DNA of 64,000 nucleotides from Heterohyrax brucei (Eukaryota; Chordata; Mammalia; Hyracoidea; Procaviidae), in contig CM053162.1 of NCBI GenBank assembly GCA_028571685.1, positions 65,770,351 through 65,834,350 on the forward strand. Reading direction: 5' to 3'. A program made the translations under genes and the position numbers. Numbering within the stretch: position 1 is the stretch's first letter; the number at the start of each line of letters is the position of its first letter. Below, piece by piece: positions 22,013 through 33,749 of this stretch. The notes beneath the pieces were generated by a model that searched no databases, was not told the origin of the DNA, and was given only the letters and a program-made list of their open reading frames with translations.

Positions 22013-22187
22013 GAAAAACCCTGGGGGCATAGTAGTTAAGTACTACAGCTGCTAACCAGGAGGTCAGCAGTTCAAATCCACTAGGGGCTCCTTGGAAATT
22101 CTATGGGGCAGTTCTACTGTGTCCTATACGGTCGCAATGAGTTAGAATCAAACTCAGTGGCAGTGGGTTTGGTTTTGGTTTTTAATG
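22013..22187 (+). mobile_element. AfroSINE-type SINE, full-length short form
   Basis: GAAAAACCCTGGGGGCATAG, TAAGTACTACAGCTGCTAAC, GTCAGCAGTTCAAATCCAC, GGTCGCAATGAGTTAGAATC, GTGGGTTTGGTTTTGGTTTT. Among the best preserved copies. Confidence 0.92.
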
Positions 22188-23891
22188 ACAAATCTAGTCA
22201 TAAGGCAAGGGCAGATTCAAGGCAAGGGAAAATACATTCCAACTTGCGATAAGAGAGCAGCAAAGTCACACAGCAAAGGAACATGGGAGGAGTTGTTGCA
22301 GCCATCTTTGAAAACAGTTATCACACACAGTTAACCTAAGATGTGCTTTGTTATAGCAGCTTAACACCTACTCTAACTCACTGAAAGCAGTCAATCAACA
22401 CTGGTTCTCTCTGGGTGAAACTCAGATTGTGTTTGTACCCATCAAGCCAGAAAAATGAAAGAAGCTTGTCTTCAGAATCAGAAAAGTTTAGCACATGTGC
22501 AGAAAAGGACAGAGCTATGACACAAAAAGAGACTCATGACATCTGAGTCCTCATTTCCGGCTCTCCCTGAGACTCTTCAGCAATGCTTTAAAAAATTCAT
22601 TAGCCATAAAACAGCTTCCCTCTTAAGTTAATGTGGACTGGGTCTCTTGTACTTGTAATTTAAAGAGTTTAACTTATATAAATTATCTAATTTTATTTTA
22701 GTATGTATATACGTGTGTGTGTGCATGCATGTGTATATGTATATCCATATGCACAAATATATATTTTATGTGTGCAAATATATATAAAGAACATAACATT
22801 CATGTGGTTTTCAGTTGACAGTTTAGTATCATGCACTCCAATCTTTACAGTTTTCATGATTCTCTCTGTATTACTAGGTGCTTTTTTACAATGTTGTTCC
22901 TATTTATTTTCTGGACATATATGGACTTCAAAGGCCTATGGGAAAGAAAATGTAAGCAAGTAAACTCTAAACCCATTCCATGCCGCAGTGAGATATAGTT
23001 CTTTATGAAATATTTTATGTTTGAGATACCAAATAAAAATATACTTAGATTTCCGAGCAATTTTTTTCCACTGCTTCTAATGCTACTGATGGCCTAATAT
23101 AAATGAAGCACAGAACTGGTCACTGGGGACATGAAAAGGAGCAAATGTTCTCTGTACTCTTGATGCATAAAGTCAAAAGAAACACAAGAGTCATGCGTGA
23201 AAATCAAAACAGTACTTGCTAGGAGAAGACAGATAAACACCAGGATGGTACTTGGTCTGTAAAATCCATTCTGTTCTGTCTACTCTAATAGAACACTAGC
23301 TGGACACATTGCCACTAAGCCAAAGACTCCATTTCCCAGACTCCTTTGCAGGTAGCATAAGGCTGAGCTCAGGTCATGAACAATAGGGCATGAGCGGCAG
23401 TGAAATATGCCCCCTGGCTGGACTTTCCTTTAAAATTTGGCTACTGGAGTTCTTGTCATAACTGAAAGATGGGCCACACCACAGCAGTTACTTTGGACTC
23501 ACAAATGCAAGCAACATGTTAAGGATGGCAGCAGACGTGCCCCACTCACCCACCTCTGGACTCGGACCTGAGGGAGATACAGTCCACCACATTTTTACCC
23601 TGTTCAAGACATTGTATTTTGTCATCCTTTTGTTATAGCAGCTTTGAAAGCACTTAAATTAGAAGTGAGTGGAAAATAATCTTTGGAACAAAGACACTAG
23701 AGAGATTGACTCTTTAGGAATGCGGTGTGACATCTGGAACACAGGAGTGAAGGCAGTCTCTTTAATATCACAAAGCAGATGAATACCCACACTCCATTGT
23801 TCCCACGGCCAAGCTCAGGTTCTGACGTGCTATAAGAAGTTAATAACGATGAAAGAAAGGCCAAAAAAAGGGAAGGCAGGAAAGGAAGGAG
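22188..23891. other. Intron, mostly unassigned
   Basis: There is a TG/TA-rich patch at 22700-22795. 23290-23660 has the look of an old repeat (CATTTCCCAGACTCCTTTGCA to TTGTTATAGCAGCTTTGAAA) but I cannot name it. No gene seen. Confidence 0.4.
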
Positions 23892-24051
23892 AAACAAAAA
23901 CACTGCCATCTAGTTGACTGTGACTCATAGTGACCGGTTAGGCCAGAGGAGAACTGCCCCAGGGAGTTTTCAAGGAGTGCCTGGTGGATATGAACTGCTG
24001 ACTTTCTGGTTAGCAGCTGTAGCACTTAACAACCGTGCAACCAGGGTTTCC
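23892..24051 (-). mobile_element. AfroSINE-type SINE, short form
   Basis: Antisense: GACTCATAGTGACCGGTTAG, GAACTGCCCCAGGGAGTTTT, GGATATGAACTGCTGACTTTC, head CAACCGTGCAACCAGGGTTTC. AGGAAAGGAAGGA before and AGGAAGGAAGAAG after are a plausible target duplication. Confidence 0.9.
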
Positions 24052-24339
24052 AGGAAGGAAGAAGGGGATGAAAAAAGGAAGAACTGACAGAAATGAATTC
24101 TAGGGTCTCACGCTACAGGAAACCTTCCTCAAAAAACAGAAGAATCATTGTTGACTTGTGCAAAGGCTCACTGTAACACAAAATGTATGAGATTGTTCCT
24201 TCTTGTGACACAAATTTCTATAAGGATGCGACAGCGTTCATAAAACTCTCAAGCACGTAATCAGCTTTAAAATATGGAGAAAGATCCCAGTAAGAATTCT
24301 CACTTAGGTAGACAGAGCATTTAGCATCAACTAGTGGGA

Positions 24340-24507
24340 TGATGGAAAACCCTGGTGGCATAGTGGTTAAGTGCTACAGGCTGCTAACCAAAAGGTCAGC
24401 AGTTCAAATCCACCAGGTGCTCCTTGGAAATTCTATGGGGCAGTTCCACTCTAACCTACAGGGTCTCTATGAGTCAGAATTGACTCGATGGCTCTGGGGT
24501 TTTAATA
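24340..24507 (+). mobile_element. AfroSINE-type SINE, full-length short form
   Basis: GGAAAACCCTGGTGGCATAG, TGGTTAAGTGCTACAGGCTG, GTCAGCAGTTCAAATCCACC, GGTCTCTATGAGTCAGAATT, GACTCGATGGCTCTGGGG. Very close to the family consensus, so relatively young. Confidence 0.93.
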
Positions 24508-24707
24508 GCATGATGACTTCCAATATAAATTATACATTTATTTTCCACTGTTCTACTATAAGCTAAAAATATTTCAACTCTTCAGTATGTAATGCTAATT
24601 TTGCTTCCATCAACAACGAACAAGTTATTATAAAAAGATCAATTTCAGAAAGAAAAGTAATCCTTACATTCTTCTACCATGATTCACCAAGTCAAAAAAA
24701 CAAAAAA

Positions 24708-24862
24708 AAAAAAGTTGCTAGGGAGTCAATTCTGACTCATTGCTACCCTACAGGATAGAGTTGAACTGCTCCATAGGGTTTTCAAAAATCAGCTAATGGA
24801 TTCAAACCATCAAACTTTTGGTTAGCAGCTAAGTTCTTAACCACTGCACCATCAGGTTTTCC
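24708..24862 (-). mobile_element. AfroSINE-type SINE, short form
   Basis: An A-run (24695-24713) lies on the tail side. Then GTCAATTCTGACTCATTGCT, AACTGCTCCATAGGGTTTTC, ACTTTTGGTTAGCAGCTAAG, head CCACTGCACCATCAGGTTTTC. Confidence 0.88.
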
Positions 24863-25068
24863 CACTAAATAACAAGCAGTTTGATTGGGAAGAAAAACAA
24901 AATTCACTCTGCCTCTTAATGATAAAAAGTAGTCTGTAGTTAGAAAATTCATGGGGCTAGTAATCTGGATTCTACTTGCTTTGCCACTAATTAACTGTGT
25001 TATGTAGCTATTCTTTGAAATTGTCTGCAATGGTTTTGTCAGCTAAAATCATAATGTTGTAAACGATA

Positions 25069-25855
25069 TATTGTTGTTGTTGGCAGATGCCATCAAGCTG
25101 CTTCCGACTCATAGTGACCCTATGTACACAGTACAAGAGAACAAAACATTCCCCGATCCTGCACCATCGTCAGAATTGTCGTTATAACTGAGCCCACGGT
25201 CGTACCCACTTTATCAATGTACATTGTTCTTCTTTACTGACCCCGCACTTGATGTCCTTCTCCAGGGACTGTTTTATCCTAACAACATGTCCAAAGTACA
25301 CGAGATGTAGTCTTGCGTTGATGCTTTTGGCAGTCCATGGTGTATTCAATATTCTTTGCCAACACTACAACTCAAGGGCTTCAACTCTTTTTCAGGCATC
25401 CTTATTCACTGTCCAGTTTTCACAAGCATATGAAGCAGATGAAAATACCAGGGTTTGGGTCAGGCACACCTTAGTCCATAAAGGCACGCCTTTGCCTTTT
25501 AACACTTTAAAGAGGTCTTCCGCAGCAGACGTGCCCAGTGCGGTGCCACATTTGATTCTCTGACTGCCACTCCTGTGTTGACTGACGGTGGATCTAAGCA
25601 AAATGAAATCTTTGACAAGTTCAGTTGTTTCGCCACTATTCATAAAGTCTTCCCTGGCCAATGGTTTTCTGCAGTAGGCTGCTAGATCCTTCTGCCTAGC
25701 TGGCTTAGTCTGGCAGCCCTGCTGGAACCTGGCCACCAAGGGTGACCCTGCTGGTATGGGAAATACTGGCAGCATGGCTTCCAGCCTCACAGCAACACGG
25801 AAGCCTCCAAAGTAGGACAAGCTGACAAGTGAGTGGTAGCCAGATTATGTACAAG
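25069..25855 (-). mobile_element. Chimeric RTE: 5' UTR joined to 3' end
   Basis: Read on minus, 25855 to about 25628 is the RTE 5' UTR-like block (GAGGCTTCCGTGTTGCTGTG, CCAGACTAAGCCAGCTAGGC, TTTATGAATAGTGGCG). From about 25620 onward it is the RT C-terminal part and 3' end (AAAGATTTCATTTTGCTTAG, AAGGACATCAAGTGCGGGG), ending TCGGAAGCAGCTTGATGGCA, TCTGCCAACAACAAC. Endonuclease and RT core, over 2 kb, are missing. A 142-codon frame (25392-25820) stays open across the junction: its N-terminal part is 5'-UTR-derived and its C-terminal part carries ELVKDFILLRS and AAEDLFKVLKGKG. It looks like an internally deleted, SINE-like RTE derivative. Confidence 0.8.
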
Positions 25856-25928
25856 GGACAAATTTATTTCAAGGAATTTACTGTAAGACTTTGTTCTCAA
25901 ATCAAAAGCTTATAACTACCAGCTGTTA

Positions 25929-26492
25929 TGCAAGGACTGACATTAAGTTTGCAAGCTCGTCCTAGAAAAAGTGCTACAAACCTCAATGCTGAATATCACT
26001 ATGATCACCTTCAAAGTACTCCCCTTGGGAAGCTACGGACTGATGCTGGTACCTAGTCTACCCTTCAAAGCAATTTTGGAATTTTTTCTCTGGAATGGCC
26101 ATCAGAGCTGTCATCATATTACCCTCGACATCCTGAATGTCCTCAAAATGTTTTGCTTTCAAAATATCTTTTATCTGTCAGGTAAAGAAAAAACACACTG
26201 GGGGCCAGATATGGTGAGTAGGGAGAGTGTTCCAATACAGTTATTGTTTATGGGCTAAAATCTCCCCCACAGACAACCATACAGTTAAGTCTGTGAACTT
26301 GCCACCATGGCACCATGCACAATAGCTATTCCAGAAAGAGTTCTAAAATTGCTCTGAAGGGTGCACTAGGCACTAGCATAGGTGCATGGCTTCCCAAAGG
26401 GAGGACTTAAAAAGGGGAACCTAGTGATATTCAGCAATGAGGTATGTAGCACTCAGAACCGTGAAATTCACCGACTTAACCGCCAGAGCTCA
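25929..26492 (-). mobile_element. Foldback mariner-derived element, copy 2
   Basis: TA flanks at 25927-25928 and 26493-26494. The left arm carries the antisense transposase end (CACCCTTCAAAGCAATTTTGG reads as CFEGW). The right arm 26325-26492 repeats it inverted (TTCCAGAAAGAGTTCTAAAA, CTTCCCAAAGGGAGGACTT). The internal TIR-like block is ACAGTTAAGTCTGTGAACTT at 26280-26299. The longest transposase frame is broken. Confidence 0.85.
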
Positions 26493-27209
26493 TATCTCAA
26501 GTTTGTTACCTAAGTTTTCTCAGTCTCACCTCTTTCATACATAAAAGAAGAAAATATTAATCAACTAACAGAATGTAGGAAAGAGTAATTACACCTCTAT
26601 TGCTAATCAGAAATAAGTGAGCGATGTTTTCTATTTTTTGCTCTGCATGTTGACTTAAAAACAAATTGCCCATATTTTACAAATGCTAAATATTTATATT
26701 TGCATTAATAATAAAAAGTCAGTTTTATGCATACAGGCAGTTCCAGGGTAACTTAACAACAAACTGTCATGCAGCCTACTGTATTAACAATTTGAGTTAA
26801 ATACAATAGATCATAATAACAAATGCAGGCACTACTTTGTGATGCTCATGAAAACACTACATGACTTCAGTATTTCTTGCAAAATATTTTAATTACTGAT
26901 AGTTTTACAATACTGTATATTACACACACAATCTCTCCTCAGTGCAATACTGTATGTAGCTAGTTTTATTATTACTATATTATTATCATGTACTGTATCA
27001 TCACGTTGAAGATGTTTTAGTGCATTGGGAAGTGTCTCCTAAGTGTTTTATTATGCACAGAAAGATAAAATACATATCAGGGCAAATATTTGACTAACTG
27101 AAGCAAAACAAGCATCATGTGTATCTGTCCCTGTTTTGGCTGGCCTACAAATTCGACATAAAGACAGACTTAGGAAGGAGTCTTGTTTGGAACCTAGGGA
27201 CTGCCTATA
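26493..27209. other. A/T-rich intron, possible DNA-transposon remnant
   Basis: CAGGCAGTTCCAGGGTAACTTAA at 26735-26757 resembles a terminal repeat of an old transposon. The rest (26860-27010) is A/T-rich with TACTGTAT runs. Not resolved further. Confidence 0.35.
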
Positions 27210-27388
27210 CTGCATCAGCTTCCCTGTGAAAAACAGGAAGACCCTCAATGGGATGAAGGGACACAGTGGCTGGAAGAGTGAGCTTACCAATAACGATTTT
27301 GACAGTGGCACAGGGCCAGGCACTGCATGCTACGTTGTCGTACACGAGGTCGCCATGCGTTGGAACCAACTCATCGGCACCCGAAAAT
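27210..27388 (+). mobile_element. BovB-like RTE LINE 3' tail
   Basis: AACAGGAAGACCCTCAATGG, GACACAGTGGCTGGAAGAG, GGCACAGGGCCAGGCACTGC, GGTCGCCATGCGTTGGAACC, AACTCATCGGCACCCG. Only the last ~180 bp of the LINE. Confidence 0.85.
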
Positions 27389-27704
27389 GACCATACTGTG
27401 TATAAACAGTGTTGCTGACAGTATGCTGGTCCACCCTGACTGTTGTGCTTTCCTTATTACCGACATACGACTGTTGTCATTTCCTACTGCAGGCATCTTA
27501 CGAAGGCTGTTAATTTTATCTCCATCTGTCCCCTAATTACTGGACTGCCTACAATTTTGTTTAAAAATGATGAATTCCCAGTGCTTCTGCTGTTAGCCAG
27601 CTGGTCTCTTTGTTCCTGTTCCTTTTCTGCCAGTTACAGGTCATCAGCAAATAACGTATATAGTGAGATGCTAGCCACTGAGAGGAGGAAAACGATAAAA
27701 CTTT

Positions 27705-27952
27705 AGAACAGGGTTTCGCAAGATCAGCACTTTTGATATTCGGATCAGATCATCATTGTCAGAGGCTGTGCTGTGCACTATAGGACACACAACAGCATCT
27801 GTGACACTTACCCGCAAATGCCAGTAACAACAGCCCTCACTCACGAGTTGTAACAATCAGAAGCAGCTGCATATATAACCAAATGTCCCTATTTTATGTG
27901 TGGTAGCAGCATGCCAAATCTTCCCTGGCTAAGAACCAGTGCTCTAGATCTA
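27705..27952 (+). mobile_element. MER20-type hAT MITE
   Basis: CAGGGTTTCGCAAGATCAGCA to GAACCAGTGCTC, with GAGGCTGTGCTGTGCACTAT, AACAGCATCTGTGACACTTA and CAAATGTCCCTATTTTATG between, follows the MER20 consensus in order. Confidence 0.75.
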
Positions 27953-28110
27953 TGCTGTCCAGTAATAGTACAGATAAAATTTAAATCAAAGTCAAGTTAC
28001 ATTAAAAATTCAGTTCCTCAATTACACTAATCATACTTTAAATGCTACATGATGGCATCTGGCTTTTGGATGTCATATTGGACAGCACAGATATAGAGTT
28101 ATTTCCTTCA
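27953..28110 (+). mobile_element. hAT-type MITE abutting MER20
   Basis: Inverted ends: ATCTATGCTGTCCAGTA at the start and TATTGGACAGCACAGATATA at the end. The middle AAAAATTCAGTTCCTCAATT is typical of an old Charlie-group MITE. I do not name the subfamily. Confidence 0.6.
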
Positions 28111-29241
28111 CTTCAGAAAGTTCTCTTCAAAGCATTCTCAAGACTAAAGAATAAGAAAAGAAACTTCCTAAAACAGTGGTAATATCGATAACCATTATTA
28201 TAATAGCAACTCAGCAGGATCTCCTCCATGGTGGAACTCCTAATTCTCCAAAAGATTAGTTTCAAATTTAATATGTAAATGCTTCCTCCACTCACTGGCT
28301 AACAGTCCATCCCTAAGAAGCTTATTCTGGAAAGCCCAGTAGCTCAGAATGTAATGCTGACAACTACTGCTTGAAGGTGGCCACACGACACACCTCACAA
28401 GTGATTACTGGATTGTCACAACAGTGGCAGAGATGAGGTGTTCGTGAATCTCCATTTGTGCCTAAACTAGAAGCAGAGGTTTAAGAATCATGAATAGGTA
28501 CCTAATCCGAGAGTGTCTGATATTCGGATCAGATCATCATCTGACGGCTTGACCCAGCTGAAGATGCCACAGATTCACTAAGAACAAAAAGCCCTAAAAT
28601 TAATCAACAACAACAATAACAAGATAATGACAACTGTCCGACTCGACAGCACTTGGCTGGCTTGGCAACGAAAACTGAAATGCACAGGGTTTCACTTTAA
28701 TAAAACTAGAAGGGATCCGCAGAGCCGTTTGGTTTCAGTACATCCATGCTCCAAGCATCTGGACCAGCCAGCCAAGGGGCACCAACTGACTAAAGGACAC
28801 TTCATGTTTTAAGATTAAATGTATCTTTGACCTGGTGGCATGTTCACATGAGGCTGCAACTTAACAATCAAGAGATTCAGAACAAAACTAAGCCAAGATT
28901 TTTAAATGTTCATTAAAGGAAACTAAAAGAGTCCCAAGAAACTTTAAGAACATTTACATAATAATTGGGTCTAATGGTACCTCTAGCTCCACAAGAGCCT
29001 GGACAGGGCTTCTTCTTGATTGTCGAATGAGTGTATGTAAGTGTGTGCATGTTCATGCATGTACATGTATGCTGGGGGAAGGCAACTTGTTTGTATGAAG
29101 CGTCATTATTAACAAATCTCCTGAAAACACCATTAATCTTATCCCCTAAGCTTTAATCCTAAAAGTGAAGAAACAATACTGACTTTCATTTGTAATCTGT
29201 GACAACTGTGGACATCTGATGTTATTATAAATCAAAGAAAA
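28111..29241. other. Intron with a lone SINE tail
   Basis: 28632-28665 reads CAACTGTCCGACTCGACAGC then ACTTGGCTGGCTTGG, a SINE-tail block with no body. A 23-bp exact repeat of part of the MER20 copy lies at 28518-28540 (see findings). Nothing else recognised. Confidence 0.5.
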
Positions 29242-29398
29242 ACCAAGCCACTGTCATGGAATCAAATCTGACTCATAGCAACCCTATGGGACAGAGCAGA
29301 ATGGCCCCACACAGTTTCCAATAAGCATCTGCTACTGTCAAACTGCCCGATGTTTTTATTGTTATTAGCAGCTGTAAGTCTTAACAACCATGGTTTCC
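29242..29398 (-). mobile_element. AfroSINE-type SINE, short form
   Basis: Antisense: ATCTGACTCATAGCAACCCT, GGACAGAGCAGAATGGCCCC, GTCAAACTGCCCGATGTTTT, head AACAACCATGGTTTCC. A stretch ATTGTTATTAGCAG is altered. Confidence 0.85.
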
Positions 29399-30626
29399 AA
29401 TGTTAATATGGACTTATTAATTCAGAAATTAATGACTGAACATCTACTGAGATCTACTGTGCCCTCTTTTAAGACAGCATAGATAGATAAGATCCCAATA
29501 ACAAATTCATTTTAAAAATAATTTCCTATTAAATATAATGCACATACTGGGCATTGCAAATGCACAGAAAAGTGAAGACTCTCAGAGTAATCCAACTCGT
29601 CTCAATGGCACTTGGCCTGGCTGGCTCACAGTAATTATAATCTAGAGAACAGAAGGAGAAAAAAGTAAGAGATGTGAGTCACTGTAAGACCTGGCAACAC
29701 AGAAGACGCACCAGGAGACCACAAGGTATTAAGGCTGTCCAAAAAGAAAGAGACTGTATCTCATTGTGGAAATTTTGAAGACTTTCTGGAGATGACCATT
29801 AAACTGTGTCTTGAGGATTAGGTGAGATTTTCCCAAATTCCTGTGGCACCAAACTCTACTCCTAGCTAAAGCCAACTTTCAGTACAGAGGAGATGGGTGC
29901 AGGTTCTGATGCACCCAGCACACGCAGGAATGCAGGGACAGGTCAGTCTAGATAGGCAAACATGAGGGCAAGGAAGAGTTCAAGCATCTCTTTAACAATA
30001 GAACAAACCCTTGCTCCATTTGCATATAGAATGTACATTTTCAACAAGATCCCCAGACAATTTAATGCATTTTCAACTCTGAAAAGAAAGGAAAAAGAAA
30101 AAGAATATCTGAAAACAGGAAGTCAAGGAATTCAGCTAATTTGGATGGTTTGGGATAAAATATATATATTTGTTCATCATATCTCCAAAAATGTCCAACA
30201 AACAGAGAAGATCTTCTTTACCTTTGCCTATAACTTTAAATGAGAATGTCGTTTAAACCAATGACCTCCAAATATTTATTGAAACAAGTAGAGAGAGAGG
30301 TACTTTCTCCCCATCAACATCACTTCATTTCAATCACATTGTGAAGAAATAACTTCTTCAGAAAATAAACTGAAAACCTGTAAGTTGGTGGATGATGAAA
30401 GAAATAGCTCTTACCTTCAATTTCCAATTCTTCATCCAGACCTTGATCATAACCTCTCATTATTTCTACTCTCTCTGGCAGCAGACCCAGAGAGCCAGCA
30501 AGAGACAGATAACCTAATGCACTTAATATACACCAGAGCCATCACAACACACAATCCACACACGTCTACCTTGTTAGCACCTTCAGCTTCAGTCCACGTC
30601 TCTTCCAAGCTTGTATACCACATATA
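29399..30626. other. Intron without clear features
   Basis: A lone SINE-tail-like AACTCGTCTCAATGGCACTT lies at 29594-29613. Otherwise I see no gene or named repeat. The frames of 93 and 81 codons (29962, 30385) lack recognisable motifs. Confidence 0.4.
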
Positions 30627-31163
30627 CTAGAACTGCCAATTAAGTTCACGAACTCATCTTAGAAAAAGTCCTACATAGCTCACTGCAGAACATCACCACG
30701 GTCACCTTCAAAGAACTCCCCTTGGGAAGCTACACATTCGTGCCAGCACCTAGTCTACCCTTCAAAGCAGTTTTGGAACTCTTTTTCTGGAATGGCCATC
30801 AGAGCTGTTGTCATCTTACCCTTGATGTGTTGAATGTCATCAAAGTGTCTTCCTTCCAATAATTCTTTTCACTTTGGGTAAAGAAAACAGTCATCAAGGA
30901 TCAGATCAAGTGAGCAGGGAGGATGTTTCAATATAGTTACTTGTTAACTGGCTAAAAACTCCCTCACAGACACCTGTACAATTAAGTACCTGCACAATGC
31001 CATTCCAGAAAGAGTTCCAAAACTGCTTTGCAGCGTGCACAGACAGTGACATGGTGCATAACTTCCCAAGGTGAGTACTGTGAAGGTGACCTAGTGATAT
31101 TCAGCAGTGAGGTATGGAGTACTCAGAACAATTAAGTTCTTGGACTTAACTGTCAGACCTCCT
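30627..31163 (-). mobile_element. Foldback mariner-derived element, copy 3
   Basis: The left flank is TA (30625-30626). The right flank TA is lost or mutated after CAGACCTCCTC. Left arm CACGAACTCATCTTAGAAAA, CTACCCTTCAAAGCAGTTTTG. Right arm CATTCCAGAAAGAGTTCCAA, CTTTGCAGCGTGCACAGACA. The internal TIR-like block ACAATTAAGTACCTGCACAA is the most decayed of the six. Confidence 0.8.
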
Positions 31164-31503
31164 CAGCATTTCTGGTAGCCTTTCTGTTTAAGGCCTATGT
31201 ATGACGCTGGCTGCATGGGTTTCTTGTGGAAGTTAAAAACAAAATGTACCGTTAAGATACAAAATCCCAAAATGTCAGGAAGAAGTTTTTAAGCCACTCT
31301 CTTCCCCTTTCTGTTGACCACTCTGACATTAAATTATGTTCTATGGCCACCTGAAGACCTGAAGTTTTTCTGTACAAGACTTCAAACTTATCAAAGAATG
31401 GAAGTTCCATTTTTACTTCCAACAGATTAACTCTACATGTTTGTTTTTTTGCTTGCAGATGTGATTTTAACGAGCTTCCATTTTATACTCAGTTGCTGAG
31501 GGC

Positions 31504-31726
31504 TAGACGTGTGTGGCACAAAGAGCTTAGTGTTCAACAACTAACTGAATGATTGGCAGCTCAAACTCATCCAGAGGTGCTGGGAAGACAGAAGGTCATG
31601 GTCTTCCGCTTCCAGAAGGTCACGGCCACGGAAAACCACGTGGAGCTCTGCTCTACTCTGCACAAGCAGGGCTGCAACGAGTTGTTATCGATGCAACAGC
31701 AATTGGCTTTGGTTTTGATTTTTTAA
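31504..31726 (+). mobile_element. SINE with RTE-5'UTR-like body, diverged
   Basis: GATTGGCAGCTCAAACTCAT (B-box region), CCAGAGGTGCTGGGAAGACA, GGTCATGGTCTTCCGCTTCC, CGTGGAGCTCTGCTCTACTC, and a tail CAGCAATTGGCTTTGGTTTT. Body order as in the copy at 13319 and not the short SINE. Confidence 0.65.
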
Positions 31727-32141
31727 TGCACTATAGAAAGGCACCCAAACCTTAAATGATCTAATACAATATAGGTCTATTTCTCTGCCCTGATGCACTC
31801 CAACAGCAGGCAAGTTTAGTGTTGGGGGAACGTAGTTCTTAGGGACCCAGACACCTTTAATCCAAAGGTTCCATCAAACAGCCCCCGAGGCTGGCACACA
31901 GTACTTATGATCACTTAACAGGAAGTACAGAAGGTACAGAGAGTGCAGCACAGGCCTCCAGGGGCTGGACTTGGCAATAATCCCCACTGTGGCCATCCAC
32001 ATCATTTTTGTCTGGCACTCAGGCACATGTCCTATGTGACTACAGAAGGTAATAAACGTAGCTTACCTGCAGGCCCAAGGAACAAAGGGCATCAGAGTTT
32101 GACAAGCAGACTCTGTCACAGTGTGTGGCAGCTGTTTTACA

Positions 32142-32290
32142 GTAGACGTCAGGGTTAAGTGTTACAGCTGCTAAACAAGTGGTTGGCAGTTCATATCTGC
32201 CTGGCACTCCTCAGAAACTATATAGGGCAGTTCCACGCTGTCCTCTAGGGTTGCTATGAGTTAGAACTGACTCAACAGCAGTAGGCCTGC
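32142..32290 (+). mobile_element. AfroSINE-type SINE, short form
   Basis: GGTTAAGTGTTACAGCTGCT, GTTGGCAGTTCATATCTGCC, GGGTTGCTATGAGTTAGAAC, TGACTCAACAGCAGTAGGC. Confidence 0.88.
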
Positions 32291-32484
32291 TGAGTTTATT
32301 AGCTATTTAATTATAAGTCACTGTTTATTCACTTCCATTATTATCAAATTATTTATGGGTTGCTTGGATAATGTTAGCAATGCTTCATCTTTCAGCAGTA
32401 TTTTTGGCCTATAGTTTTCACATTACAAAGTCATCAAGAGAATACAGAAATTGTTGAACAATATTATTAATATCACATGCTAGT

Positions 32485-33697
32485 AGAATTTGGCTGAAGA
32501 TCATTCAAAAGTGGTTGCAGCAATGTATCAACAGAGAACTGCCAAGAATTCAAGCTGGATCCAGAGGAGGACACAGACCAGGGACAACACTGCTGACTTC
32601 AGATGGATCCTGGCTGAAAGCAAAGAATATCAGAAGGACGTTGAGCTGCATTTCACTGACTATGCAAGTGCACTGGATCGTGTAGGGCATTACAAGTTAT
32701 AGACAGTAATGCCAAAAATGGAATTCTAGAACATTTAATTGTGCTCACGCAGAAACTGTACACAGACCAAGAGTCAGTAGTTTGAACAGGACAAGGGGAC
32801 ACTGCATCGTTGAAAGGCAGGAAAGGTGTGTACCAAGGTTGCATCGTTTAACTATACCTAGTCTGTATGCTGAGCAAATCATCTGAGAAGCTGGACTATG
32901 TGACGTGGAACAGAACATCAGGAGTGGAGGAAGACTCATCAATAACTTGTAATATGCAAATGACACAACTTTGCTGCTGAAACTGAACAGAAATTGAAGC
33001 ACTTCCTGATGAAGATCAAAGACTACAGCGGTCAGTATAGGTTATACCTTAATAGAAGGAAAAGAAAAATCCTCAACAATTGGACTAATAAGCAATGTCA
33101 TGACAAACAAAGGAAAGACTAACACTTCAAGGAGTTAAATAACCATGGAAGCAGCCATCAAAAAATCAAAGAACGCAGGGCATGGTGCCAGTGTTCTGCC
33201 AAGGACAGTGTTAAAAGCAAAGATGTCACTTTAAGGACTAAGGTGTGCTTGACCCAAGCCATTATGTTTTAAACCAGTGAACTTTCATGCAAAAGCTGGG
33301 CAACGAATAAGAATGGCCAATAAAGTGTTGACAACTTTGAGGTGTGGTATTGGCAAAGAATACTGAATATACTATGAACTGCCAGAAGAATGAACAAAGC
33401 TGTCCTGGAAGACATATAGCCAGAATGCTAGTCAGAAACAAGGACAAGACTTCACTGCACATACTCTGGACATGTAACCAGGAGAGAGCACTCTCTGGAA
33501 AACGACATCATGCTTTATAAAGTAGAGGGTCAACATAACAGAGGATGACCTTCGACTAAATGGGTTACCACAGGTGAGCGCAACCGTGGGCTCAAGCGTC
33601 ACAACAATTTTGAGGATGGCACAAGACTGGGCCGAGTTCACTTCTGTGTAAACGGGACAGCTGTGAGTGTGAACCGACTCAACAGCACGTAACGATA
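32485..33697 (+). mobile_element. BovB-like RTE LINE, longest copy (RT core to 3' end)
   Basis: It starts in the RT domain: GCTGAAGATCATTCAAAAGT (KIIQ), AACAGAGAACTGCCAAGAAT, TTTCACTGACTATGCAAGTG (FTDYASA; the intact family has FIDYAKAFD), then AATATGCAAATGACACAACT in place of the YADDT catalytic motif (here YANDT, one catalytic Asp lost to Asn). It runs to AACCGACTCAACAGCACGTA at the 3' end. Frameshifts and stops are frequent. Dead copy. Confidence 0.87.
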
Positions 33698-33749
33698 ACC
33701 AAGCTCTTTAAAGTATGTACGTATACTTTTCCACTCAAATACAATACTA

